64,000 bases of DNA, from contig JAFQUQ010000029.1 of NCBI GenBank assembly GCA_017408395.1, positions 1 through 64,000 on the forward strand. Direction: 5' to 3'. This document shows positions 43,034 to 51,780 of the stretch, piece after piece. Under the pieces are notes generated by a model, which saw only the letters and a list, made by a program, of their open reading frames with translations, searched no databases and was not told where the DNA came from. Made by a program: the position numbers and the translations under genes. How positions within the stretch are numbered: position 1 is the stretch's first letter; the number at the start of each line of letters is the position of its first letter. This DNA is from Oscillospiraceae bacterium (GTDB lineage Bacteria > Bacillota > Clostridia > Oscillospirales > Ruminococcaceae).

Positions 43034-43669
43034 ATGGCTTTGAACAAATGCCCCATATGCAGCAGCAGGATTGTAGACGGAGTGTGCAGCGAGTGCGGCT
43101 ACTCCATTCCCGATGAAAGTGAAATTTCCTCGGTTTACAATTACAGTCCCGATGATGATGATTTCAGCGGAATAAATCCTGCCGATACGGCAGAAAAGGA
43201 TCTTATGCCCGAAATAAAGACTTACGGTGCGGCTCCCGTTGCTTATGCGGAGAGAAAAGCTGAAAATGCAATTCCCGATGTCCGTGTAAATACATATACT
43301 CCGCCTGTACAGCCGAAGGTGAACGCTGCACCAAAGGCAAATCCTCAGAATGCAAACCCATATGCAAACTTTTCTCCCGTGGAAAATCAGACGAGAAATC
43401 CTGTGGGTAAAAAGTCGGTATTTAATATGTCCGGCGGGAATTCATCGTCAGATATAAGCATAAACTGGGTACATCTTATTGCTTACGCATTTCTTGCGTG
43501 GAGTGTGCCGTTTATGGGCGTATGGGCGACTATAAAATGTCTGATAAATTATCTGAAAACCAAGAACAAGGGTGATCTTATAATGCTTGCTGTTGTGGGT
43601 GCGGTTACCTTGTTTGGGTTTATTGTAAATTTCGGATTTGGCACAATAAGGTTTGCCATAGAAAATTAA
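43034..43669 (+). CDS. Zinc-ribbon membrane protein B in the lipid operon
   Basis: 211 residues from the ATG at 43034 (GGGAGG upstream). It shares the ribbon CPICSSRIVDGVCSECG, the following acidic segment with EISSVYNYSPDDDD (compare DISSPYDFNPLND in the neighbour), a Pro/Asn-rich linker, and two C-terminal hydrophobic helices. It is a tandem paralogue of the preceding gene and just precedes accD. No function is known. Confidence 0.7.
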   Translation: MALNKCPICSSRIVDGVCSECGYSIPDESEISSVYNYSPDDDDFSGINPADTAEKDLMPEIKTYGAAPVAYAERKAENAIPDVRVNTYTPPVQPKVNAAPKANPQNANPYANFSPVENQTRNPVGKKSVFNMSGGNSSSDISINWVHLIAYAFLAWSVPFMGVWATIKCLINYLKTKNKGDLIMLAVVGAVTLFGFIVNFGFGTIRFAIEN

Positions 43670-43681
43670 GGAGAGTTGAAA

Positions 43682-44575
43682 ATGCTTGAAGATTTATTCA
43701 ATGTCGTAAAAACAAGATTCAACGGCACGTCTGCCTCGGCTGAAAATACAGAGGAAAAAGACGACAAGGCTGTTGAAATACCTAAGGATATGCTTTTCAA
43801 GTGTCCACGCTGCCTTAATGTTATTATGACAGATGAGCTTGTAAAGAATCTTAAGGTCTGCCCCGAATGCGGTTATCATTCAAGAATTACCGCTGAGGAA
43901 AGAATTACGCTTACTGCCGATAAGGGCAGCTTTATCGAATTCGATAAGGATATGGTAAGCAAAAACCCGATAGATTTCCCCGAATACGAGTCCAAACAGG
44001 AGGCTCTCCGTGAAAAGACAGGCCTTAAGGACGGTATCATTACGGGTGAATGTACAATAAGAGGCGAGCGCTGTGTTATCGGCGTAATGGACTCACGCTA
44101 TATGATGGCTTCAATGGGAAGCGTTGTAGGCGAAAAGATTGCCCGTGCATTTGAGTTTGCGACGGAAAACAAGCTCCCCGTTATAATGTTTACAGCTTCA
44201 GGCGGTGCAAGAATGCAGGAGGGTATAGTTTCCCTTATGCAGATGGCTAAGACAAGCGGTGCGGTTGCAAAGCATTCCGATGCAGGTCTGCTTTACATTG
44301 CGGTAATGACCGACCCTACAACAGGCGGCGTTACAGCTTCATTTGCTTCTCTTGGTGACATTATTATTGCAGAGCCTAAGGTAGTTGTGGGCTTTGCGGG
44401 AAGAAGAGTTATCGAGGGTACCATCAAGCAGCACCTTCCCGACGATTTCCAGTCGGCAGAGTTTATGCTTGAGCACGGCTTTGTCGATATGATAGTTGAA
44501 AGAAAAACAATGCGAAGAAATATCGCTCACATATTAAAGCTTCATAACCCATGCAAGTGCAAGGAGGAAAAGTAA
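43682..44575 (+). CDS. accD: Acetyl-CoA carboxylase carboxyltransferase subunit beta
   Basis: About 297 residues from the ATG at 43682 (AGGAGAG upstream). The zinc ribbon CPRCLNVI...CPECGYHS near 40-66 is typical of bacterial AccD. The crotonase-fold core has SGGARMQEGIVSLMQMAK and TTGGVTASFASLGD. With AccA it transfers CO2 from carboxybiotin to acetyl-CoA. It ends one base before accA. Confidence 0.96.
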   Translation: MLEDLFNVVKTRFNGTSASAENTEEKDDKAVEIPKDMLFKCPRCLNVIMTDELVKNLKVCPECGYHSRITAEERITLTADKGSFIEFDKDMVSKNPIDFPEYESKQEALREKTGLKDGIITGECTIRGERCVIGVMDSRYMMASMGSVVGEKIARAFEFATENKLPVIMFTASGGARMQEGIVSLMQMAKTSGAVAKHSDAGLLYIAVMTDPTTGGVTASFASLGDIIIAEPKVVVGFAGRRVIEGTIKQHLPDDFQSAEFMLEHGFVDMIVERKTMRRNIAHILKLHNPCKCKEEK

Positions 44576-45388
44576 ATGGAAAAAATGAATAAACTTACCC
44601 CTCCCGAAAGACTGGAGCTTATAAGACATAAGGACAGACCTACCGTAAGAGATTACATTCCTATGATTTTCGATGAATTCATCGAAATGCACGGCGACCG
44701 TCATTTCGGCGACGACGGTGCAATTATGGGCGGTATCGCAAGCATAAGCGGTATGCCTGTAACTGTAATCGCTGAGGTAAAGGGCAGAAACATCAACGAA
44801 AACAAGGCATCAAACTTTGCTATGCCTCATCCTGAGGGATACAGAAAGGCCCTCAGACTTGCAAAGCAGGCGGAGAAATTCCACCGTCCCGTTATCTGCT
44901 TTATTGATACTCCCGGTGCATTCTGCGGCGTTGACGCGGAAAAGAGAGGTCAGGGCGAGGCTATTGCAAGAAATATAATGGAATTTATGCGTCTTAAGAC
45001 ACCGATTATTTCGGTAGTGCTTGGCGAAGGCGGAAGCGGCGGTGCGCTTGCTCTGGGCGTGTGCGACGAGCTTGCTGTGCTGGAAAATTCTCTCTACTCG
45101 GTAATTTCACCGAGAGGATTTGCGTCTATTCTCTGGAAGGACGCTTCGAGAGAAAACGAAGCGGCTTCCATAATGAAAATCACAGCAGAGGATATGGTTG
45201 AGCTTGGGGTTGCTGAAAAGATTATTGAAGAGCCTCTTGGGGGTGCCCAGAATGACCATAGACAAACTGCCGAAAATATCGCAGAATTTTTGTACAAAAC
45301 GCTATGCAAAAAAATGAAAATAGATATTGACGTTTTACTAAATGAACGATATACTAAGTTTAGAAAAATCGGTGAGTTTGAAGAATAA
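44576..45388 (+). CDS. accA: Acetyl-CoA carboxylase carboxyltransferase subunit alpha
   Basis: 270 residues, somewhat shorter than the about 320 of E. coli AccA but normal for Clostridia. Motifs: FGDDGAIMGGIA, HPEGYRKALRLAKQAEKF, IDTPGAFCGVDAEKRGQGEAIA and LGEGGSGGALALGV. Partner of AccD. Start overlaps the accD stop region (TAAATGG), with GGAGG in the accD end acting as the ribosome site. Confidence 0.96.
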   Translation: MEKMNKLTPPERLELIRHKDRPTVRDYIPMIFDEFIEMHGDRHFGDDGAIMGGIASISGMPVTVIAEVKGRNINENKASNFAMPHPEGYRKALRLAKQAEKFHRPVICFIDTPGAFCGVDAEKRGQGEAIARNIMEFMRLKTPIISVVLGEGGSGGALALGVCDELAVLENSLYSVISPRGFASILWKDASRENEAASIMKITAEDMVELGVAEKIIEEPLGGAQNDHRQTAENIAEFLYKTLCKKMKIDIDVLLNERYTKFRKIGEFEE

Positions 45389-45492
45389 GCATTTATTCTC
45401 AGAAATCGGTTTTCATTGGCATATAGGGACAAATGTATTTTCCTGCATAATGTCTTTATATAGATAAAAATTGTGAACGGAGGCAAAACACT

Positions 45493-45720
45493 ATGGTATT
45501 TGATAAGGTAAAGGAAATTATCGTTGATCAGCTCGATGTTGAAGAAGATAAGGTTATTGCCGGCGCTAACATCCAGGACGATCTCGGCGCAGATTCTCTC
45601 GACGTTGTTGACCTCGTAATGAGCCTTGAAGAAGAATTCGATATCGAAATTCCTGACGAAGCTGTTGAAGGCATCAAGACTGTCGGCGATATTGTTAAGT
45701 ACATCGAAGACAATCAGTAA
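45493..45720 (+). CDS. acpP: Acyl carrier protein
   Basis: 75 residues, acidic helical carrier. The phosphopantetheine serine lies in [13 protein letters not shown]. It carries the growing acyl chain. A GGAGG ribosome site precedes the ATG. It lies 104 bases after accA, at the end of the operon; in many relatives acpP is near fabH, so its place here is shifted. Followed by a strong terminator. Confidence 0.96.
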   Translation: MVFDKVKEIIVDQLDVEEDKVIAGANIQDDLGADSLDVVDLVMSLEEEFDIEIPDEAVEGIKTVGDIVKYIEDNQ

Positions 45721-45740
45721 TTGGAATATTTTGATTGAAT

Positions 45741-45776
45741 AAAAAGCGGTATACGGTTTTCGTATACCGCTTTTTT
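45741..45776 (+). terminator. Intrinsic terminator of the fab/acc operon
   Basis: AAAAAGCGGTATACG (45741-45755) / CGTATACCGC followed by TTTTTT (45761-45776). Confidence 0.9.
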
Positions 45777-45852
45777 CTTTTAAAAGTTAAGACAATCAGT
45801 GATTTTTGTATCAATTGATATAAAATTTTTGCAAAGTTAGTCAAAATTAATA

Positions 45853-45881
45853 TTGAAAAAGAGAAGGTAATATTGTATAAT
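45853..45881 (+). promoter_or_regulatory. Promoter of the EAL-solenoid gene
   Basis: TTGAAA (45853-45858), a 17-bp spacer and a perfect TATAAT (45876-45881). I see no c-di-GMP riboswitch in the leader. Confidence 0.75.
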
Positions 45882-45953
45882 TGTTTTAAATGGATTATCA
45901 GCGCAAAAATTAATGCGGAGGGGTCGTCCTCAGGACGATAAACGTAAGATATT

Positions 45954-48900
45954 ATGATGAACAGAATGTGGAAAAAAAGACTGATGGCTGCGGCAATTGC
46001 GTCAGGAATACTGCTGGCGGCGGCTGTTATACTTTCAATAATCGGGGCTGTGACAGGGCAGGGGATTATGTCTGCTGCTGCGGCTGTGTGCTGTGCCGGC
46101 GTTGCGGCGGTTGCTCTTGCAACGATAGCGTATGTTAAAAAGGAGACTGACTATTTCAAGACCTTTGAGCAGAACCTTAAGGATTATGCTTTTGTACGCT
46201 TCGACCGAATGAAGAAAGAGGCTCACCTCAGCAGGAATTTTGAAGCGCTGACAGGGGTTTCGGCAGGAAGCTTCATACTTTCCGAGGCAGAGTACAAGAG
46301 GACTATGGACAGCGTAACAGAATGCTGTGTCCTTGACGACGAAAAGATCTATATGACGGCTATTCCCAACAAATGGGTGCGAATTTCCGAATTTTCAACC
46401 AAAAGATACAGCTGTGCAATAATAATGGATGTTTCCGATTATATGAGCTGTAAAAATGTTATAAAGAGTCTTAAATATTACGATATGGCAACGGGTGTTT
46501 TAAGCCGTGACGCATTTACCTCACGCTTAAGGACCGCTTCCGAAAGCAACACGGAAACAATAGGACTTGTTCATTTTATCATAAGCGGCATTGATAAGGT
46601 ATCGTCATTTTCCGGCGCGGCTGCCGCTGACGGTATTATTGCAAGAGTTGCCGCATTTATCAAGAAATACGACAATCCCCACAACATTTTTACCGGAAGA
46701 ACGGCAACAAACGAGTTCAGTATGCTTATTACCGAAACCTACGACGATGGCTGCAGAAAAATGGCTGAAAAGGTTACGGCAGGTCTGAATGAGCTTATAA
46801 ACGATATGCCGGGCGGTGACAGGAGCAATGTCCGTGTTTTCTGCGGATACGCTTGCTTCAAGGGTACCGACAACAACACGAGTACAATGCTTTCAGCGGC
46901 GGATTTTGCGGCGTTTGACGCTGAAAGCCGCAATATTGCAGAGCCTGTTCTTTTCAATACGGCTACATATTCTCTCCGTGCGCAGGAGTTTAAAAAGGTG
47001 CAGGTGTTCAACAAGCTTGTTTCCGCAAACAGCATAGATTACCATTTCCAGCCTATCGTAAATGCACGCACGGGTATGATTTACGGCTACGAGGCACTTA
47101 TGCGCCCGAAGCCTGTTGACGGAATAAAGCTTAATCCGATGGAAATGTTGTCCATCGCCGAGCATCAGGAGATGCTTAACGAAATCGAGGAAATGACCTT
47201 TGAAAACACAATGCGTCTCCTTTCGGAAAATCAGGAATTTTTCTCCAACAGAAAGCTTTTCATAAATTGTATCCCAAATTCGCTTATGTCGGAGGACGCC
47301 TTTGAACGTCTCCTTGAAAATTACGGCGGTCTGTTTGAGAAGGTGGTTGTTGAAATAACTGAAGGAAGCCCTGTTCTCAGCGACGCTGTTGAAACCATCA
47401 ACCGCAGATTCAGAAGCAGGAATGCAAAGGTTGCTCTTGATGACTACGGCACAGGCTATTCAAACGATTCAACTCTGCTGTCGGTAAAGCCTGATTATAT
47501 CAAGATAGACCGTTCACTTATCACGGATATTGACCGTGAGCCGCAGAAGCAGCACCTTGTAAGGAATATGATAGAATTTGCAAAGCAGCACGGCATTATG
47601 TCCCTTGCGGAGGGCGTTGAAACCCTTGACGAGCTTGATATGGTCGTATCGCTGGGTGTTGACCTTGTTCAGGGCTTTGTTGCCTGCAAGGCTACGGCAG
47701 TGCTCATGCTTGACATTCCTCTTGATGTAAAGAACAAGATTATCGGCTATAATCTTAAATATACGGGTCATGTCAGCAAGTGTATGGATATTGACGAGCC
47801 GGGTATATACAGCATTGTTGAGCTTGGCGTTGACGGCTACAACGAAATCGTTATACGCAGCGGCGATGTTACTCTCAAGGGTGAAACCGATGTTGAGATC
47901 ACGATGTCCATAACGGTTGATGTTCCTGGTAATGATGAAGCGAAGATAAAGCTCCATAATCTCAATGTTGCGTCCGATGATAACGAGATACTTACGATTG
48001 CAAAGGGCAAGGATGTAAATGTCGAGCTTATCGGTATGAACAAATTCAACAGAGGCAGCGTTAGGGTACCTGATACCGCAAGCCTGTATCTGGGCGGAAG
48101 CGGCAGCCTTGAAATCATAAACAGCGGCGTTGATTCCTATGGTATCGGCGGCAGCAGTATGCAGGATTTCGGAAAGATAATGCTTGACTGCCAGGGCAAG
48201 ATCGTCGTAAACAGCCGTGGTGATACCGTAATCGGTATCGGCGGCGGCACAGGCTCCGAAAACTCATCTGTTGAGCTTATCGGCGGAAATGTGAATGTTA
48301 TCGTAAACGGCAAGGATATTGTTGGTATCGGTACTTTTACAAACAATGCTTCAATCAGTATAAATCCTATGAAGCTTGCTATGACGATAGGCGGTCAGAA
48401 TGCTGTGGGTATCGGCTCAAAATGCGGCGAGGTAAATATAAAATATGCGGCTGATGTTGCGGTAAATGTATCGGGTGATACCTGCTGCGGTGTCGGTACA
48501 CTTGCAAAGGGAAGCGGCGTTATCACTGTAAACGGCGGCAACAGCGACATTGTTGTAAGAGGCAAGACCATAACGGGTATCGGCGCTGTTGACGGAAATA
48601 CGGAAACGGTGCTCAATGCAGGTGTCATAAACATTCTCTGCGAGGGAGACAATGCAACCTGTGCAGGCGATAACTTCGGCTCAGGCGTTGTAAAGTGCCG
48701 TGGTGCGGCAATCAAGGCTGTTGCCAAGGCATCTAAGGAAAATCCTGTGGGTGTATGCGACGGTAAGGTTTATGTCAGCGGCGGCAGCATAATCACAAGT
48801 GACGTTGCACCTCTTGAATGTTACTCAATAACAGGAGAAAAGCTTGTTCAGGTTGAAAAGGACGGCAGAAGGAATTACCGTGAAAGAATACGCAGCGGTG

Positions 48901-48977
48901 ATGAAACATATCTTTATAATGCCGAGCCTGTGGGTGAGGATGTTATGTATCTTTACCTGCCTGAAGCCTATGCGTGA
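45954..48977 (+). CDS. c-di-GMP phosphodiesterase (degenerate GGDEF + EAL) fused to a repeat solenoid
   Basis: 1007 residues. Two N-terminal membrane helices (about 10-33 and 38-60) are followed by a short linker region and a GGDEF-like domain (about 170-335) whose signature reads TNEF at 252-255, so synthesis is unlikely. The EAL domain (about 345-600) keeps its catalytic residues: E380 (EAL), N438, E467, D496/D497 (DDYGTGYS), K517, E553 and Q573. Residues 615-960 are beta-rich with G(I/V)G motifs at about 730, 761, 791, 819, 846 and 875, a period near 29, and weaker units at about 904 and 932. They resemble a beta-solenoid. Such a tail is not usual for EAL proteins. Monocistronic. Confidence 0.9.
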   Translation: MMNRMWKKRLMAAAIASGILLAAAVILSIIGAVTGQGIMSAAAAVCCAGVAAVALATIAYVKKETDYFKTFEQNLKDYAFVRFDRMKKEAHLSRNFEALTGVSAGSFILSEAEYKRTMDSVTECCVLDDEKIYMTAIPNKWVRISEFSTKRYSCAIIMDVSDYMSCKNVIKSLKYYDMATGVLSRDAFTSRLRTASESNTETIGLVHFIISGIDKVSSFSGAAAADGIIARVAAFIKKYDNPHNIFTGRTATNEFSMLITETYDDGCRKMAEKVTAGLNELINDMPGGDRSNVRVFCGYACFKGTDNNTSTMLSAADFAAFDAESRNIAEPVLFNTATYSLRAQEFKKVQVFNKLVSANSIDYHFQPIVNARTGMIYGYEALMRPKPVDGIKLNPMEMLSIAEHQEMLNEIEEMTFENTMRLLSENQEFFSNRKLFINCIPNSLMSEDAFERLLENYGGLFEKVVVEITEGSPVLSDAVETINRRFRSRNAKVALDDYGTGYSNDSTLLSVKPDYIKIDRSLITDIDREPQKQHLVRNMIEFAKQHGIMSLAEGVETLDELDMVVSLGVDLVQGFVACKATAVLMLDIPLDVKNKIIGYNLKYTGHVSKCMDIDEPGIYSIVELGVDGYNEIVIRSGDVTLKGETDVEITMSITVDVPGNDEAKIKLHNLNVASDDNEILTIAKGKDVNVELIGMNKFNRGSVRVPDTASLYLGGSGSLEIINSGVDSYGIGGSSMQDFGKIMLDCQGKIVVNSRGDTVIGIGGGTGSENSSVELIGGNVNVIVNGKDIVGIGTFTNNASISINPMKLAMTIGGQNAVGIGSKCGEVNIKYAADVAVNVSGDTCCGVGTLAKGSGVITVNGGNSDIVVRGKTITGIGAVDGNTETVLNAGVINILCEGDNATCAGDNFGSGVVKCRGAAIKAVAKASKENPVGVCDGKVYVSGGSIITSDVAPLECYSITGEKLVQVEKDGRRNYRERIRSGDETYLYNAEPVGEDVMYLYLPEAYA

Positions 48978-49000
48978 TAAGCTGACAGTAAATAAATCAC

Positions 49001-49030
49001 AATCGGGAAGACTCGTCTTCCCGATTTTTT
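49001..49030 (+). terminator. Intrinsic terminator after the EAL-solenoid gene
   Basis: AATCGGGAAGA/TCTTCCCGATT followed by a T run. Confidence 0.88.
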
Positions 49031-49122
49031 GTGCAGAATATAAAATAAACTGTCAGTAATATTTTTAAAATGTTGACAGAATGAAAAATATACAAATTGG
49101 AATAAAAAAATGTAAAAACCCC

Positions 49123-49151
49123 TTGACAAATTAAATTTAAAGGTGTATAAT
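49123..49151 (+). promoter_or_regulatory. Promoter of the ylxM-ffh operon
   Basis: TTGACA (49123-49128), a 17-bp spacer and TATAAT (49146-49151): a perfect consensus pair. Confidence 0.85.
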
Positions 49152-49199
49152 ATGTAAAGTGATTTTGCTTTACATCGGATTTGAGAAAGGAGCTTCGGT

Positions 49200-49574
49200 A
49201 TGGATATTGAAAAGGAACTGCAGTTCTGTATTCTGCTGGATTATTACGGCGATATGCTTACCGAAAAGCAGAGAGATGTGATCGACCTCTATTATAACGA
49301 GGACCTGTCCCTTTCTGAAATCGCAGAGCACGAAAATATCACAAGACAGGGCGTTCGTGACAGCATCAAGCGCGGTGAACAGACTATGCTTGAGCTTGAA
49401 GATAAGTTCCACCTGGTTGAACGCTCAAAGAAGTATTACGATATAATCGAAGAGGTGGGCAAGCTTGCACAGGACATCCGTGAGGAATGTACCTACTGCG
49501 GAAATCCCAAGGGAATCGTTAAACGTGCAGAGTACCTTGTGAAGCTTGCGGAAGAAAACAAGGACCTGTTCTGA
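49200..49574 (+). CDS. ylxM: YlxM (p13) family sigma-like DNA-binding protein
   Basis: 124 residues. A helix-turn-helix like sigma region 4 (LTEKQRDVIDLYYNEDLSLS...ITRQGVRDSIKRGE) is typical of YlxM, which is encoded before ffh in Gram-positive bacteria and is linked to the signal-recognition-particle pathway. GAAAGGAG precedes the ATG. It ends 12 bases before ffh. Confidence 0.92.
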   Translation: MDIEKELQFCILLDYYGDMLTEKQRDVIDLYYNEDLSLSEIAEHENITRQGVRDSIKRGEQTMLELEDKFHLVERSKKYYDIIEEVGKLAQDIREECTYCGNPKGIVKRAEYLVKLAEENKDLF

Positions 49575-49586
49575 TAGGAGGCAGCT

Positions 49587-50942
49587 ATGGCGTTTGAAGG
49601 TTTATCTGAAAAGCTTAACGGCGTTTTCAAGCGTCTTAAAGGACGAGGACGCCTTACAGAAGCGGACGTTAAGGAAGCAATGCGTGAAGTGCGCCTTGCA
49701 CTTCTTGAAGCTGACGTAAACTATAAGGTAGTAAAGGACTTTGTTGCCAAGGTTTCCGAAAAGGCTGTGGGCGAGGATGTTCTTTCAAGCCTTACTCCCG
49801 GTCAGCATGTTATTAAAATTGTAAACGACGAGCTTATCGCTCTTATGGGCGAGAGCAATGCTAAAATAAATTTCCCGTCCAAACCTCCCTGCATCGTTAT
49901 GATGTGCGGTCTTCAGGGTTCGGGTAAGACAACTCACGCAGCGAAGCTTGCAAAGCACTTTAAAGAGCAGGGCAAGCGTCCTCTGCTGGTAGCCTGCGAC
50001 GTTTACCGTCCTGCTGCTATCGACCAGCTTAAAGTTGTGGGTGCAAAGGCAGGAGTCAAGGTCTTTGAAATGGGACAGATTAACCCTGTTACCATTGCTA
50101 AGGAAGCCGTTAAACACGCCAAGGACCACGGAAACGATATGGTTCTTCTGGATACGGCGGGCCGTCTTCACATTGATGAGGCTCTTATGAACGAGCTTAA
50201 GACCATCAAGGAAGAAACTCAGCCTGACGAAATTATGCTTGTAGTTGACGCTATGACAGGTCAGGACGCTGTAAATGTTGCGAAGTCCTTTGACGACGCT
50301 CTGGGAATTGACAGCGTGCTTATGTCAAAGCTTGACTCAGATACAAGAGGCGGTGCGGCACTGTCCGTACTTGCGGTAACAGGTAAGCCTATCAAGTTTG
50401 TGGGTATGGGCGAAAAGCTTGACGATTTCGAGCAGTTCCACCCTGACAGAATGGCTTCCAGAATCCTCGGAATGGGCGATATGCTTACTCTTATCGAAAG
50501 AGCACAGTCCACATTTGACGAGGAAAACTCCCAGAAGCTTGCTGAAAGGATCAAGGAAAACACATTCGATATGAACGACCTCCTTGACCAGATGAAGCAG
50601 ATTCAGAAAATGGGACCTATCAAGCAGATACTGGGTATGCTCCCGGGCGTTGGAAACAAGCTTGACGATGTTGATGTTGACGACAGTCAGGTTAAACGTA
50701 TTGAGGCTATAATCCTCTCTATGACTCCCGCTGAAAGAGCTAAGCCCTCTATCATAAATCCTCAGAGAAAGAAAAGAATTGCCGCAGGCAGCGGTAATAC
50801 CGTTGCTGACGTAAACAGACTTCTCCGTCAGTTTGAAGAGATGCAGAAGATGATGAAGCAGCTTGGTATTATGGGCAAGAACGGCAAGGGCAAGAAGAAT
50901 AAGCTCCGTATTCCTATGAGCATGAGGGGTATGGGTCTGTAA
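49587..50942 (+). CDS. ffh: Signal recognition particle GTPase Ffh
   Basis: 451 residues. The N domain is followed by the G domain with GLQGSGKTTHAAKLA near 108, DTAGRLHIDE, SKLDSDTRGGAAL, and then a methionine-rich M domain (about 300-451) ending KKNKLRIPMSMRGMGL. It binds 4.5S RNA and targets nascent membrane proteins. Its stop overlaps the start of a small membrane gene. Confidence 0.97.
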   Translation: MAFEGLSEKLNGVFKRLKGRGRLTEADVKEAMREVRLALLEADVNYKVVKDFVAKVSEKAVGEDVLSSLTPGQHVIKIVNDELIALMGESNAKINFPSKPPCIVMMCGLQGSGKTTHAAKLAKHFKEQGKRPLLVACDVYRPAAIDQLKVVGAKAGVKVFEMGQINPVTIAKEAVKHAKDHGNDMVLLDTAGRLHIDEALMNELKTIKEETQPDEIMLVVDAMTGQDAVNVAKSFDDALGIDSVLMSKLDSDTRGGAALSVLAVTGKPIKFVGMGEKLDDFEQFHPDRMASRILGMGDMLTLIERAQSTFDEENSQKLAERIKENTFDMNDLLDQMKQIQKMGPIKQILGMLPGVGNKLDDVDVDDSQVKRIEAIILSMTPAERAKPSIINPQRKKRIAAGSGNTVADVNRLLRQFEEMQKMMKQLGIMGKNGKGKKNKLRIPMSMRGMGL

Positions 50943-51148
50943 TGAGGCTTTTCTATCTGCTGCTTTTCGGCGTAAGCGGTGTGATATTTATGTCGCTGTC
51001 GCTGATAAATGCAGAGTGGTACTTTCAATATCTTATCACAAGGCGGCCTTTCCGCAAACTGGGACGCACTGGTTCGAGAGTGCTTACGGCACTGATAGGG
51101 CTTGCACTGGTGCTGTATGGCGTGGCTGTTTACAAAGAGTGGATATGA
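50942..51148 (+). CDS. Small two-helix membrane protein, Imm17-like copy A
   Basis: 68 residues. Helix one (about 3-22) and helix two (about 46-63) flank a basic loop WYFQYLITRRPFRKLGRTG. The loop plus the second helix pattern (GxR...L..LIG) is shared with the next gene. It also resembles my memory of the Imm17 family of putative immunity proteins (W..FF..rra..fvk.fGR.GaRifY). This is a family resemblance only. It overlaps the last base of ffh, and no toxin gene is near. Confidence 0.6.
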   Translation: MRLFYLLLFGVSGVIFMSLSLINAEWYFQYLITRRPFRKLGRTGSRVLTALIGLALVLYGVAVYKEWI

Positions 51149-51157
51149 GGTGACATT

Positions 51158-51391
51158 ATGGAAGCAATGCTTATAGCAATAATGTTTATGATAGTCATGG
51201 CGCTTGGAGGACTGTTTTCGATTGCAGGTGCAGTTTTCAACTGGAATTTCTTCTTTGAACACAGAAGGGCGAGAAGGCTTGTAAAATTTATCGGAAGAAA
51301 CGGTGCAAGGATATTTTATATTCTGCTGGGCATTTTTGTTATATTCTGCGGAGTAATGTTTGTAATATTTATCAGTCATTCATTACGTTGA
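51158..51391 (+). CDS. Small two-helix membrane protein, Imm17-like copy B
   Basis: 77 residues. It has the same plan as the gene 10 bases upstream: an N-terminal helix, WNFFFEHRRARRLVKFIGRN, GARIFYILLGIFVI. The fit to the Imm17 pattern is better than in copy A. It is embedded in the ffh-rpsP ribosome/secretion operon, with GAGGTG before the ATG. A role in immunity, in secretion or in neither cannot be told from sequence. Confidence 0.62.
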   Translation: MEAMLIAIMFMIVMALGGLFSIAGAVFNWNFFFEHRRARRLVKFIGRNGARIFYILLGIFVIFCGVMFVIFISHSLR

Positions 51392-51442
51392 AAAACGTTT
51401 TGATATAAAATCAATGAAAATTTAATTCGGAGGTGAATATAA

Positions 51443-51685
51443 ATGGCAGTAAAAATCAGACTCAGAAGAATGGGCGCTAAGAAGGCTCCTTTCTACAGAA
51501 TCGTTGTTGCAGATTCCAGATACCCAAGAAACGGTAGATTTATCGAAGAAATCGGCTACTATGATTCCACAAAGGAACCATCCGTATTCAGCGTTGACGC
51601 AGAAAAGGCTAAGAAGTGGATGGCTAACGGCGCACAGCCAACAGACACTGTTAAGAAGCTTTTCGAAAAGAACGACATCAAGTAA
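51443..51685 (+). CDS. rpsP: 30S ribosomal protein S16
   Basis: 80 residues. Typical N-terminus [24 protein letters not shown] and [19 protein letters not shown] precedes the ATG. Located between the small membrane genes and khpA. Confidence 0.97.
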   Translation: MAVKIRLRRMGAKKAPFYRIVVADSRYPRNGRFIEEIGYYDSTKEPSVFSVDAEKAKKWMANGAQPTDTVKKLFEKNDIK

Positions 51686-51710
51686 TTTCTTTTCAGCATG
51701 TTCATCTTGC

Positions 51711-51762
51711 GGACATCGGGGTTGAGAAAGACCTCAGATGTCCATAACGATGGATCTCAACT
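51711..51762 (+). ncRNA. Candidate structured RNA/pseudoknot between rpsP and khpA
   Basis: GGACATC (51711-51717) pairs with GATGTCC (51737-51743), and GTTGAGA (51721-51727) pairs with TCTCAAC (51755-51761). Both stems are perfect 7 bp and interleave, giving an H-type pseudoknot. TGAG (51723-51726) may instead pair with CTCA (51733-51736), so two exclusive folds are possible. A ligand or role is not known. Confidence 0.45.
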
Positions 51763-51780
51763 TAAAAATTTACTAACAGG

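Noticed and set aside
45782..45953. c-di-GMP riboswitch before the EAL gene
   Set aside because: The leader is A/T-rich with a promoter and a small GGTCGTCC-CAGGACGA hairpin but lacks the conserved GEMM core.
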